From NCBI GenBank assembly GCA_013115135.1, contig JABANP010000181.1:31295-95294 (forward strand): a stretch of DNA of 64,000 bases, written 5' to 3'. A program made the position numbers and the translations under genes. Origin of the DNA: Perkinsus olseni (Eukaryota > Perkinsozoa > Perkinsida > Perkinsidae). The notes under the pieces are model-generated. The model searched no databases. It had not been told where the DNA came from and saw only the letters and a list, made by a program, of their open reading frames with translations. Positions 9,262-21,042 of the stretch are shown here, one piece after another. Position 1 is the stretch's first letter, and each line of letters opens with the position of its first letter.

Positions 9262-12200
9262 CTAGTTGTTGTAAGAGTTATCGAAGCCAAGAGTCCTCAC
9301 AGACAGACCGGTTGAAGCAGAGGCGTTCGTCGGCAGCGAACTGTCCTCATCATCTATCATAAGCGATCCTGATCGGGCGATATCTCCCAAGATTCGGCAA
9401 CCAATAAGCCTTACCTAGCCTATTCATCACTCTCGTGACGGCGAGGGAGTCCGCTTTCTGCCGCTCTCCAAAACTGATCACCACGCGATCGAGAGCCCGA
9501 AGGTTTGGTAGAGCTTGAATGACAGTCAGCCGGTACCTACCATCATCACGCGCCAGAGTCTGGCGGCCAGACAGTGTATGCGACGCATACTATGCGTAGC
9601 TGACTGTAGTAGTTGGCAACTACTAGTTGCTCCCGTGACCCACCAGACAGTAGCCAAGGCTGTTTTTGCGCGAGAAATCCCCCGACTCACAAAGGAGTTC
9701 TGCAAACGGGGTTCGCTGATAGGTCAAGCCGGCGAAGTTTCTGAAGACGATTGAGTGCCAGCCGTTCAACTTCCATAATCTGCGATATCCGATTCGACGC
9801 GACGAAGAGGCCTCTGAGGGAACGAGGGGAGCTCTACAGTAGCTGCGGAACAAGCGAAACTTACGTCAACTTCGGAAGGTCCCCGACGAAAGCTAAGTCG
9901 TGTAGGTTGTTGTGTTCTAAGTGGATCTCTCGCAAATTCACTGACAGGCCGGTGGGCCCCGCCAGGTTGATGGTCCTCAACGGAGTCAAGAGGGGACTTT
10001 TCATCGTAACCTCCTGTGACCAGAACAGCGCTGAGGCACACACCAGCGAATATCCATACCAGAAGGTGACGCGGGAGAACTCCCTGCGTCCTCCGGAATG
10101 CAGCCATCTCTCGCTTGGCTCTCATCTCAATGATGGCAGTGGACAGCTGCGAACGCATTCGCGGCAAGATGCGCAGAAGATTCGAAATATGTTCTCTGCT
10201 TACTGAAGTGATTTCCCGCGCATACGATCGAACGTGGCGCAGCTTCGCATGGTCCAAAACGAGCTCACACAGCTCAGCATATTGGCAGAGAGAAGTGTCT
10301 GAAAGTGACTGGACGGTCGATCAGGTCTCCCGTCTAGGAGCCGCACTCGGTTCTATTTCCGTTAGTTCGTTTCCTTGTAGATGAAGGATCTTCAGAGTTT
10401 CTCCGCAAGGGAACGTGGCTTGCAGCGTGGAGAGGTCAGTGATCTTATTGAACCCTAGCTCCTAGGACCTGAGAGATCACGACCAACATCATTCGTGTCG
10501 CTTCGGCTTCTGAAGCAGCTGCTGAGGGACCCAACTCGAGGCGGCGAACTTAGAAGCTGACTTTCGGATATCATCTACAGTAGATGGAAATAGACAGGCA
10601 CTTCGAGGAAGCCCCGGATAGATGGAGGACCAGGTTCCCAACTCACTTGCAAGGACAGAAATCTGTTATAAACCTTCATTCGGCCCGGGTCGACTGAGGC
10701 TGCATCACGAAGACCTGCGAGCTCTTCCCAAGAGGAGCCATTATTTTGAGCGGCGGTCACATCCCACCAGACAGGACTTCGGATGCGAGGTCCAGTCGAT
10801 TGTTGTTGAGCGTGAGCACAAGGAGCCTCGGGAGGAAGCCCAGCCCACCGAGGTGGTGCAAGCGGTTGTTATTCAAATGGAGTTCTCTGAAGCCGGCAAA
10901 TCAGGACTGTTCCGACGGGACAGATTTTGATGTCAAGACGATGGTGTCGGACTTGAGATTCGGGAAGGAGCTTTCCGAGAGAAGCTGCTCGCCGAGGTTG
11001 CGAAGCTTCAAATCTTCCAGTTTCAGGACTTCTATGTTCCATCCGAGTAGAGGACGAGCGAGCAACCTGCAAAACACCAAGATGTTTGCACACAGTGCTG
11101 AAGATTCTTTGAGAATCTCCAGCGCTGCGGCGGAGCGGAGCACTGATCACAGGCTCACCGTTCTTCTAACACCTCCACTGTGAGTATACCATGAAACCGA
11201 GCTCGAGCCCGGCGGAGCATCGCCGGTGAGATGATCTTCCCGTTCAGTATCTATTGGGGTTACCTTCCTTCTTCCATTGCCACGGGTATCGGTTAGGATG
11301 ATTGGAGCCGACCAGGGAGGCCCTCCTCCCTGGGAGGGCTCGCTTTGCCGTATCGGCGACCACTCGCCATGCGAGTGATTCACCATTATACTGCTGACGA
11401 GTTGAGAATCTCAACTTAAGATTGACTTCTCCACAGGAGAGTCTTCAGTATCTATCCGGTCATTGGTTACCGGCTAGCAGGACTGTTGAATTTCGCTCCA
11501 CATATCCCGGTTTTCGTCTCCCCGACAAATTATTGTGACTCTTAGCGGATATTCTCGAACAGAATATCCGACAATTTCTCTGCGTGTCCCCACGCCATTC
11601 TCACTTGCAAACCGCTGGTTGCAGCACTCGTAACCTCCGCTGTTTCCTTCCTCTCAGACATCCAGCATCTCAAGTGGAACAATATGAATCTGCGTACAAG
11701 GAGAGGCTATAGTATGCGTAGAGGAGCAGGAGTTCACTCTTCACTATGCTCGTCTGTCATCATCGGGTTGCCTGCAACGTCGAGGACTGCGAAATGAAGG
11801 AGGTTCCGCAGAGCTAGGGTCGAGCGCAGTTCTGTCAACTGATTGCCGGCAGCGTAACTGTTCACAAGCCCTCAACAATCCACAAGCAGCATGTCTTCTC
11901 TGCCTCACAGAGCCCGCAGAGTGATCATCTTCGAAATGACCTCCAGTGAGTCGAGACGGTTGAAGCTCACGTCCAGGACCTCTTCCAAAAAAGTCAGAGA
12001 ACCGGATGTCAGAGAACCGGACTTCGCTCCACCTGGATTCCCTTCCCACATGGCCCCTCAGAGAACCCTGATGTCTGTAAACCTCGAATGATATTCTGCG
12101 AGACGTCCAAGAGCCGGATGGGGCAGGCAGAAAGCAGCTTGCTCAAACCTGCGGCGACTCGAAGCTACAGTTCAAATTGAACTGTTCGAGACACGGTCGT

Positions 12201-12470
12201 GTTACCGTCGAGCTCCGCGATATAGTTTCTGGCTAGTGAGAGCTCTTCAAGAGAGTGGAGGTGCTCTGAGAACTGGCCGACGAATGCTTCACAGTGCCCA
12301 CCAAGGCCGCAGGATTGCAGCTTGAGTATACGAATGCGCCCGCACGGAGTTTGCTGAGGAGGAGCAGAGCGTTGGACTCCAACACCTTATCTACTATTGA
12401 TACCACTGCTGATTGGACCGACTTAACAGGTACTCTTCAGCCGATGCTCGACTGTCGAACACACGAAGTT
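9262..12470 (-). CDS. Multi-exon leucine-rich-repeat gene B
   Basis: Exon-sized blocks on the minus strand carry LRR signatures in order. They are ILKLQSCGLGG and SLEELSLARNYI (12205-12345), RLLDVSQNIIRGL (12075-12150), VLDVSFNRLDSLEVI (11907-11988), LRNLLHFAVLDVAGNP (11757-11850), VLKLEDLKLRNLG (10950-11060), FRELHLNNNRLHHLG and LLVLTLNNNRLDL (10758-10892), REIHLEHNNLHDLAF (9861-9950), LQKLRRLDLSANP (9691-9790) and the LRR-cap-like LPNLRALDRVVIS (9415-9520). The last exon ends at TAG 9264-9262. Donors such as GTAAGG after 9415 and GTGAGT after 9691 support splicing. The 5' end and full exon chain are not resolved. LRR proteins usually bind other proteins; no other domain tells the role. The intron between 9520 and 9691 holds three hairpin-insertion signatures. 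Confidence 0.65.
9550..9629 (+). repeat. Cluster of three 14-bp inverted-insertion signatures
   Basis: Three units lie in one LRR intron. 9550-9571 is GCGCCAGA g TCTGGCGG CCAGA. 9575-9596 is TGTATGCG a CGCATACT ATGCG. 9608-9629 is AGTAGTTG g CAACTACT AGTTG. The first two have one mismatch in the arm and the third is perfect. In all three the loop base is the complement of the base that follows the 5-mer repeat. Confidence 0.8.
11400..11421 (+). repeat. 14-bp inverted-insertion signature
   Basis: AGTTGAGA a TCTCAACT TAAGA: exact 8-bp arms, one mismatch in the 5-mer repeat, and a loop base complementary to the following t. It lies between LRR exon blocks. Confidence 0.7.
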
Positions 12471-12521
12471 GAACTGGTAGGCGTGAATGGTGATAGTGCA
12501 GACAAGCATACTCTAGAGATG

Positions 12522-13683
12522 CTACCGTACCGCTAGCTTCTTGCCGAGTCTCCTGATGAGCTGCGCTCCAACCATATCCGGTTCAGATTCCACGATGATG
12601 GCTGCTCTTCCTTGGCCTTGCCCTTCGTCATCCGAATATAAGCCATACCTACAACTCAGTGTTTCACAGCTCGGGCTCAGAGTCGCGGAGCGTTCCTTGC
12701 TAGCGTCAAGCGTCCGTCTTCTCGAACGGTAGGTACTCCCTGGTAATTTCAAGTGTAGCCGGATGATATCCGGGGCGGTCCCCCAAGTAGCTCACCCCAT
12801 GTCAGACGTGAATGTGCCCCCTAGGGCAAGACCGGCATCTCGCATACTCGCCATAGAAACAGCGTCTTCGGCGAGAATCTGAAGCTCTCGACCTCCACAT
12901 CAACGCGCACAACGGAGTCACACTCTTGTCGGCGAAGCGTCCCTGCCGCAGTCGGCCAGAACGTCATCTCCGTCCAGTAATACAAGCTGAGGTAAGTATC
13001 GTTTCACCTGTAATGAACCTCTATGGTAGCTGGGAGGGCGGAAGAAGAATCTTGCCTGTCTCTGCACTCCCCGCGGAGACCAGAGGTTGCCCCGAAGCCC
13101 GAGAGATCGCAAAGTACCACCAACATCAAGCGCGAGGACGCCAAGTAGCCCCTCTAAGTCAATTAGAGAGTTGAATGAGACGTTGAGAGTGTCGAGGTTG
13201 TTCAGTCTCGCCAGTTGGCCTTGTGTGATGGCCAGCAGCCTATTGTGAGATAGATCGAGGAACCGTATACTGAGACAGGAGAGATGGGAGTCTGACCGAT
13301 GCCTTATCACGTCGTTACTCATGGACCTTCGGGCCGCTGGTGATCGGCGTTGAGAGCCAGTCGAGACTCTCAAGGTTATTGTATGAAACATCCAAGCCAG
13401 AGAGCTCCTCCTCGGAATAAGATGATAGAAACTGACACTCGCGGTAGGGAAGTGGCTCGAGGGGTGGAACGGGAGCCTCGTCGACGAATATACCACTGAG
13501 GAGCGCCGGTTTGTCTGAGCCTCCGATACTTACGGTGATATCATCAAGATTGAGCCCAGAGAGACGCAAAACACCCGTGACGTCTGGAGTGCAGGGAGTT
13601 GACTTAACAGTCGACTGGTCGTCAGCGACTCCTGAAGAGGCAGAGACTTCTAGCCAGCCGAAGAGGGATGAGACCCTCATCAT
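12522..13683 (-). CDS. Leucine-rich-repeat gene A, 3' exons
   Basis: The first supported exon runs 13683-13319 from an ATG (an ATG-ATG pair) and contains YSEEELSGLDVSYNNLESL. Its donor GA|GTAACG joins CAG|TATACG after a 49 bp intron. Exon 13269-13068 reads IRFLDLSHNRLLAI and LNNLDTLNVSFNSLIDL. Exon 13007-12924 has the LRR-cap motif YLPQLVLLDGDDV. Phases agree (365, 202 and 84 nt). A last block reads RAAIIVESEPDMVGAQLI and ends at a TAG at 12522. One exon boundary before that block is unresolved, and the true start could be further upstream. Function unknown beyond the LRR fold. A decayed inverted copy lies at 41.1-42.6 kb. Confidence 0.65.
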
Positions 13684-14118
13684 GTGGGCCCCTCACCCTG
13701 GGACGTCTCCCCGATGCTCTCGATCTCCCGACGGAGAGAAGCAGACAGGGCTCGGCAGTCCGCCAAGACTGGGTTGTCCTGTGCCGCAGGATTCTCTTCA
13801 CGGTGGGTCCTAGACCCTCTGCGATGGACAAGATTCCTGTCGTGAACGTCGTCAAGCGGCTGGATGATTCTACCTGGTTAGCTCTAACGCGATTTCTACT
13901 TCCGCCACTGGCAGAACCAGCGTGTCCTGAAGCGAGGAGCTCTAGACGCTCAATCAGAGATTCTGATTCAGAGTTGCGCTCACGTCGATTGCAGCTTCAC
14001 TTAGCACCTCCTCGCGCTGGATGAAACGTCTCCCGATGACAACAGAGCCCAAGGGAAGCGTAGAGCTCCAGGAGCTGCAGTGGAGTAGAAGCGAGTTCAC
14101 GAGGCGACCCGCCCATGA

Positions 14119-17100
14119 GAGCTACTGTGCCTTTGTCCACTCCTCGGTGATCATGCGTACGTAGAGGCGCCCCACATCAGCTGACAAGGTATCCCCCAAA
14201 CGAGGCCTTGTTGCATCCAGTAAACACTTAGTTGGTTTTCCATCGACCAAATAGACAAACTCTAGGTCCTCATTGGACGGCGTGGTGTTACGCAGAATCG
14301 TCGGCGTTGGCACAACGGAGCGCGTCACATCTGAGAGGGGCACTCGGAACTCTGTGCTGGTAAGTTCCGTTTAGTGATCGATCGAAGGTCGATGTCACGC
14401 GCAGGTGACTGAATTTCTCTTTCTATTAATGAGACGGCAGAATACCGCCTTCTTCGATTGCAAGAGACTCAATGTTTCGATGGCAACTCCTACCTCGCCT
14501 TGCTGAGGATTGACGCACCAACTCGTCCAGGTGCCGCGTACAGGTCTGAGAAGTACAGAGATTACCGCTCTTTGTGTAGCACCAAGGCGGTATTGCCCAG
14601 GTGTGAGCGAGAGAGGTGTGAGGAGACGCTGTCAGGTTTGAGAGAGAGCGTGCATTGGTCCATAGAAATGTCCACTCACGGCATTGAAGCGCTCCGTAGC
14701 ATACGTGTCTTCAACTTCTAGGAAAGACCGGATGACGACCTGGCTGCCGGTCCAATACTGATGAAGATTTAGCTCTTCGCCGTAAATATCGTGGATGAGA
14801 TCGCCTGTCTCAGGTGGTCGAGGTTGTCGATGTTGAAGAACGATCGAATCGAAATAAGCTACCCAACTCCTGCGGCGTTGGTGAGGTATCCCTGATGAAC
14901 TGTGTAATACCCGGCGGAGGAATTCCGGCGTGAAGGTCGAGGGGTCGACAGGTGATGTTGCAGAAGGTCACCTAGGCAAGTCATTATCCCACCATTGCGG
15001 ACGAAATGGTATCATTGCTACCATAGCAATCACGCAAATTCTTTGAGTAAGGATCGATCGGTTGGTAGAAGCTAGCAATGCTGGCCCAGCATCGGGTAGG
15101 TCGCCGGTGGTGACTCGGTGTACGACAAGCCGACACGACGAGATACGCCGAGACGACCACTCTTGCCTGTTCGGTATGCACTCTCTCAAGAGATCTCTTG
15201 AGAGATGAATCAATCGTGTCCAGCGTGTGCACCCAGCAGGCATCAACAAGATCTTCGGCCCGTTTCTAATGAGTGGGTAGTGAAGTAAGGCCAACCAGTC
15301 GGCATAGCTTACCATCTTCGACACGATGGTGGACCGTTCGTTTGCAACAACCGAGTCACCGGCAGAATGCGGATGAGTGGCTGAGCGTATTCCGCGGTGT
15401 ATCTGATCGACCGCCGTATTGCCATACTTTCAAACTGAGAATACCGTGATAAGGAAAAATAAAAAACCAACAAGCGTCGCCGCACAAGGCGAACTAGTTG
15501 CGCGACACAAACCGTGGGTGAGCTTGAAGGTAATAGTTGTAGCGTAGAAAGAGCGAACCTCGAGCCAAGAAGGTTCGAACGGCGAACTCTCAGGGAACTC
15601 AAAAAAGTCTACCAATTCCGGAGTAAATCCAAGCTTAGTGCTCGCAAGTACATAGCTTGAGCGGAGCGAACCGTCGCAAGTTGCGACTCGCAACAATACA
15701 AAGGCAAGCGAAGGAGGAGGAAGATCCTTTCAGTGAGAGGATCTTCCTTCGCCTTGTGGAAGGCTCTCACACAAGGTCTATATCAAGTTGTAACTATAAG
15801 GACTAACAATCTGCAGGACCAACGAGATGCCGGACTTGCCGATTACGGCGAGTGGAATAGCCTCGAGGTTTACTCCGCGTCAGGCTGAGTAACTCAGCTG
15901 CGAAAAGCACGATGTCCCTCCCGGTCACCAGTCGCTTCAAGGGGCGCAGCATCTCTTCCGCGACTCTCTCAGCGAGCTGATTCCTCTCCCAGACAAGTTT
16001 ACGGCGCCTCATATCGTAGAACCTGAACGCGAAGATCTCAGGCTGGGATTCCCAGCCTCTCTTCGAACGGGAGCACTCATCGCTTTCATTCTTACATAGT
16101 AGCGTGTTCGGCTTGAGCCCTCGAGCTGACCTTGAACTCCTCCGACAACAAAGATCGATTAAGCACTCGCAGTCCTGACACGCGGCGCTATCATAGGCAT
16201 TTTCCTGTCTAAAGTCGGCTCACTAGGGAACTCAGCAACCACGGCCACTGCGAAATTCGCCCTATTTGCTACCGGGCACGGAGGGCCCCAGTCCGGATCT
16301 GCGAGGTCCAAGGCTGTGAGCGACGGTAGTCTTGAAACCAGACGGAGAATCTGAGCTCAAAAGATGTCCTAGAGTACAAGCTTCACGCTGAGCCGTACTG
16401 TTCCTATTTCTCGGACTTCTTCATTGGCCGCTATGCTAAGCTCTGTTAAGCACTGGAGGCAACCTTTGGATTGTCTCGATGGAGGCGCCAACGAGGAAGT
16501 CAGCTCCTTCAGGGACTTATCAGTAATGCGGTTTCGAGCGAGGTTCGCTCTCACGAGTGCTGGACATTGCTCTTCCAGTGCTGGAACGCCAGGAGACCAT
16601 CGTGAGTGCGCTGCGAGGGCACCTCACTTGTTAGAGTCGCTATAACGTTCCCTGCGGCGGAGAGCTCCTCGAGAGAGATCATCTCACCACCGAAGTCTAA
16701 GGACTCGACATTGTTGTTGTTAACGTGGAGTTTCTTCAGCTTCGAGCCGCACAGTCTAGAAACATGGGCGGTTCGGGCGAAGGGGCGCAACCGGAGGTGG
16801 AAGATTTCCTCATTTCTCACATGGCGCAGGACTTTGAGCCGAAGAAGTACAATGATCTCACCGGGCCATTCCGTTGAGAGACACGGCGCCATTATGGTCC
16901 AAGTGCAGCTCTTCCAAGTGATGCATGTGTGCTTCGCAGTCTAGCAAAGCATTTAACGGCGTGTGTATCTGAGATGGCTCATCGACGATGAGCTCACGAA
17001 TATGCTGCATAGTAGCCTCATTATTGGATGCGGCATAGTTACCTCATTTATAAATATATGTTGCTTCACAGACAGCTGTGAAGTCGAACGATACCGAAGC

Positions 17101-17831
17101 TATACAGCCGATTAGCAACTGATTTCCCGACCCCAATAAATATCCCACCTCACCAGCCACAGTTTCTGTAGTCTTGGGAAATGGTTCACGAAAAGCATCA
17201 TTGAGAGCGGTGCCTCGAACATGAGCTCTAAGCTGCACACATTACTCAACGTCCCTTCACTGCTTCTTCCGTCGAATCTAACAGAAAGAGAAGAACACGG
17301 TCAAAGTCTCAGCGCGAACACCCCGTGAGAATACGAACATCGTTGCTACTGTAGAGGCGGATAATGGGACGACAGGAGAGTAGACAGATGTGTACGGACT
17401 TTAATCATTGGTTTGTACGCAGAGCCTCTGCTGCAGAGGCTCAACTCCCGCTCGGGACTCTTGTCCGAATTGGTGTTTGTAGCGCAATAGTATTGAACAG
17501 TTCAATAGACCAGATTAGAGCAACCCGAACACAGTGGAGTCAAGCACGCCAAAATGATGGCAAACTTGTCGAAAGCCTACGAGGGCTTGAATGAAGGGAC
17601 TCCCTTCAAGGGAGTGTCGAGTCTCAGACCTTCTTCGACCTTCAGAAAAGCATAGTAGGGAATATCTTCAGACTTGAGGTAAGCCTGAGGCGCCTAGTGG
17701 GCCGAGTCCGACTCTTCACCTCTGAGAGATGATTTCTTTGACTGCAATATGAGTGATCGGGTTCTCTTTCTTTTGGAGTGGGAGAAGAGCTCCAGCTCGC
17801 GGCACTCAATAAACGCGAAGAGGTCGGTCAT
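14119..17831 (-). CDS. Upstream LRR exon blocks (separate gene, or 5' part of gene A)
   Basis: Minus-strand blocks with LRR character are FPRLQKLWL before a GTGAGG donor (about 17240-17154), HHLEELHLDHNGAVSL before GTGAGA (about 17020-16862), LKKLHVNNNNVESLDF with ISLEELSAAGNVIA (about 16765-16625), and NLARNRITDKSLKEL with CLTELSIAANEE (about 16552-16410). A possible first exon starts at ATG 17831 (MTDLFAFIECREL). A block at 14343-14119 (PLSDVTRSVVPTPTIL, ending in TAG) may end one gene, which would separate these exons from gene A. The boundaries are not proven. The part between 14350 and 16400 gives only scattered exon-like pieces. Confidence 0.45.
17419..17440 (-). repeat. 14-bp inverted-insertion signature (mirror form)
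   Basis: GCAGA GCCTCTGC t GCAGAGGC: a perfect 8-bp arm pair with the 5-mer repeat on the left side. Here the loop base is not the complement of the flanking base, one of few exceptions. Confidence 0.7.
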
Positions 17832-19227
17832 AGACACTGCGTGAGGGTAAGGTGAGTGAGTAACCGGCTGTGACCGCTCAAGTGAAGCTACCTGGAGAAA
17901 ATCTTTTCTAATGCGCGGAGTCTCCGCGGCGGAGAGCTCGATATGATTCTGTGGTTGATTTGAGGGTGACGCGGTGGCCCTTTCGAAGAACACTGGCAAA
18001 GACACTACACAGAAGTACACCACAGACTTTGTCTTATGTGTACTACAGGTCTGTCGAACAGAAGACGAAGTCTGTAGGGCACATTCTTCAAGGCTTTCAC
18101 GTCTGTGGCATCACTCCTCGCGGACGCCGACTGCGCTGTGCGTATCGAATTGACAGGCATTGCATGCTGCGCGAGGCTGATTGTTTCAAGTGCTGGTTGA
18201 GCTCGGGTCAATACTATTGCGGTACAGTTATTGACGGTCCATACGACAGTCTACCCCTGTGCGCGTAGCGCGAATCAATGATCGCCACACAGTTTGATAG
18301 AAATCTCCAATGGAACGAAACCGCTTTATCAGGAACCATAGAACACAGGCGATGGGGTGCCATGCAGGAAGCATTGACCTCACCCATTGGATGCTAGTAT
18401 GTCCTTCAGTGACCTTTTTTCAATATCTTCATTGCAGCCACGCTCGACCGTCATTCAGCGAGCGAAGAGCAACAAAAACTCCCGAGCACCATGGAGAACG
18501 GTTCTATCTATACGAGTTCTATACGGTTCTATCGGTTCTTATCTATACGAGCGGTGCGAATCTTGCAGATACGAGCCTAACACGCAATTGCGGCTATTCT
18601 AGGTGCTAATCTGTGAGCCTACGCGGGCAATACCTGCAACAACGAAGAAAAAGGCAAGATATTACGTCACTAGCGAAGCGCCATCAGCCGGGGACTCGGG
18701 GGTAGTGTACCGAAGCTCTAGCGTGAATCACAGCGCACGCTGCGCTGCATTGGCTCAAGTCTGAGCCAAACTGCGATTGACTCAAACTTATGAGTATCAG
18801 CTGCTCGATCAGTTCGGGCACAGCAGTCACTCGACTGAGATACTCAGCCTGGGAACCATGAGGGAGTTAGCATCGAGCATTGACGTTTGAGACGACGACC
18901 GCGAAGCGACTGGACCGAACGCAACACATACCTTTCACTGTAGTCTGGCTTTTCCAGAGCGACGGTGAGTTGAAAACCGCTGAGTTCTAACAATGAAATA
19001 AGAGACGACAACCTGTGGGGTGCGTACACGAGAGAAGGATGAAGGAGAGTAGGACAGCTACACTCTGCTTGAAAGCTTGCTTCAATCGGTGCATTACAGG
19101 GCATGTTCGTTTAGGCCTTTGAGGAACGGCTAGTACAAAATACCATAACGCTTTCACAGATACCGCAAAGCTCATAGCAGATGAATGAAGAGTTAAAGAG
19201 CTCATGAGGATACCGACGGAGGCGACT
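17832..19227. other. No supported gene; low-complexity words
   Basis: 18490-18550 contains repeated tctatacgag/ggttctat words. Part of 18860-19227 matches the 3' flank of the paralogous genes at 37299-37640 and 45937-46240, so it is duplicated gene flank. No convincing coding exon was seen. Confidence 0.5.
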
Positions 19228-20984
19228 TCATGCTATCCACTCGAAAGCCGTAAGTAGGGTTGGACGCCCACCGGAGCGGCTTTCACTTGTAGTGTAGACG
19301 AATACACGATTGTCTGGATCCTCGCGGATTGCCAATGCTGATTGTCTGCCGATATTGAACCTAACAGATAAGCTTTCCATTGCGACATAAGTTGATGCGC
19401 ACCACAACCATGGACAACGAGAAATATGGCGTTAAAGTCAACAGTTGAAGTCTCATCAGCGGCCTACGGCTGACGCACCCGTCGCTTTGAGCGGCTTCAA
19501 GTATGATTTCTGGTACCACTCTTCCGCCTCGACGCATAGCCAGGATGAGGTCTCTCGATGGGACAAAGCCGATCCTCATCGTGCTGTCCGGCCTGAATCG
19601 AAAGGCAAGTGGGTCATTGGTGCGGCGAAGAAACCGAGCGACTCACCCTCTGAAGAGTATCATGACATCTCCATTACTCAACCCCGCCATGTCGACAGGC
19701 GAGAAGCCGCCATCAGACTGAATGAGAACAGAAAGCTCGAGCGAATAATTGAATTATTCGGGAATTATCATAATTCCCGCGGCCGCGAGAAGCGGAAGTA
19801 GTCCATCGGGTATCCACTACGGGAAGCCTAATTCTGCGTCGTCGATATACGAGACGGGAAATCAGGCTACCTCCACCGAGAAACGAGTGGGAACACCCTC
19901 ATCATATGCAAAGGCGGGGTAGACATTGGGATCGCTGTTCGTAGGATCATTGCAGATCATGAGGAGGTATCCAGGGAGGAGTCGATTTGGACCTATAGTG
20001 AGACACTCAGGTCAAGCCGCCTGAATCAGGCGGTATTCACTTGCCCGCTTACGCATTTTGGTTATAGCTTGCGGTCCGTTCTCGCATTCCTCAAGTAGCT
20101 CAGATATGTCGATCTCAACACTCGTACGTGAACGGACTCCGACAGGGTACCTGAAAATCATCAGCAAGCTCGCCGCGAACACACTCATTTTTGCCTTTCG
20201 GCCTATGAGCGAATGGCCGCCTCTTACTTGAGCAAACTCCGTCTCGTCTGAAAGCTAACAAACAGCTCTCCTCTTCCTTCACCCGGATAAGCGCCGTCGA
20301 TGGTTAAACCATGAGGATTGCCTGAAGCATACTCCAGTCGGTAGCGGGCACTATCTGGGATCAGACTAAGCATTTAACAATTCGGGTGTCAAGTTGTTCG
20401 AAAATTCATAAACTGTATATCGATCATCAGAGAAATGACGACTGCTAGTAGCACTGTGTCATCACTCACCATCCAAATCGGTATCGGAGTCTCCTAAAAA
20501 CGGTATGTTCTCTCCGTCAGGATCACGCATCGGGTATAACACTGCTTCGGACACATCAAACTCATCACCGAAAGTCTTTTCCAGGCGCATGGTGAAGAAT
20601 AATCTGACAATGAATGAAACACAAACGTTTGCGCCCACCATAACAAGCCACCGTCCGATCAGTAGAAGACTCACGCATCATCGTTGATGGCGAGAAGTTC
20701 AGAGCCGTCCGATTTCACAATTATCGACTCGATCTCATCGAATTGTGAACGGGGCCCCACGGCATTTCGGATTTCGACCGTCTGAATATGCTTCAACGTG
20801 CCTGAGAGTCGCAGTTATTGCTATCAGTGTGGTCCCCAGTGGCGGCCCTACCTGAAGGAGAGATGAAGACATCGCGTGGGTTCCCATTCTGGAAAGGTAA
20901 CCTCCTCTGTTGGATACTCACAATGTCTCTCTGGCTGGCAGCTACGCTCAGAATACTCGCGAAGAAGGCCAAACGGGTGAACAT
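19228..20984 (-). CDS. Secreted protein, nine exons (copy 1, intact)
   Basis: Exons: 20984-20852, 20801-20675, 20603-20470, 20354-20228, 20150-20053, 19992-19871, 19717-19647, 19592-19479, 19360-19228. All introns are GT-AG, the phases agree, and the total is 1059 nt (352 residues plus TGA). The start MFTRLAFFASILSVAASQ is a signal peptide. The body has blade-like segments such as NPHGLTIDGAYPGEGRGEL, LLPGYLLMIC, DMAGLSNGDVMILFRG and EDPDNRVFVYTTSE, suggesting a secreted beta-propeller, perhaps phytase-like or lactonase-like; that family guess is weak. Its copies at 35.5-37.3 kb and 45.4-45.9 kb confirm every exon border I could compare. Upstream DNA to about 21.18 kb is part of the same duplication. 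Confidence 0.85.
20012..20033 (-). repeat. 14-bp inverted-insertion signature, absent from copy 2
   Basis: Lies in intron 5 of copy 1. On the minus strand it reads CCGCCTGA t TCAGGCGG CTTGA. Copy 2 intron 5 (36442-36487, 46 bp) has the uninterrupted site ACCGCCTGGACTG near 36461, while copy 1 intron 5 is 60 bp. The difference is exactly 14 bp. Confidence 0.85.
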
Positions 20985-21042
20985 GAATAAGTTGGCAATA
21001 AACCTGAAGAGGATACTCTCCTGTATCTTATGTACACAGTAA

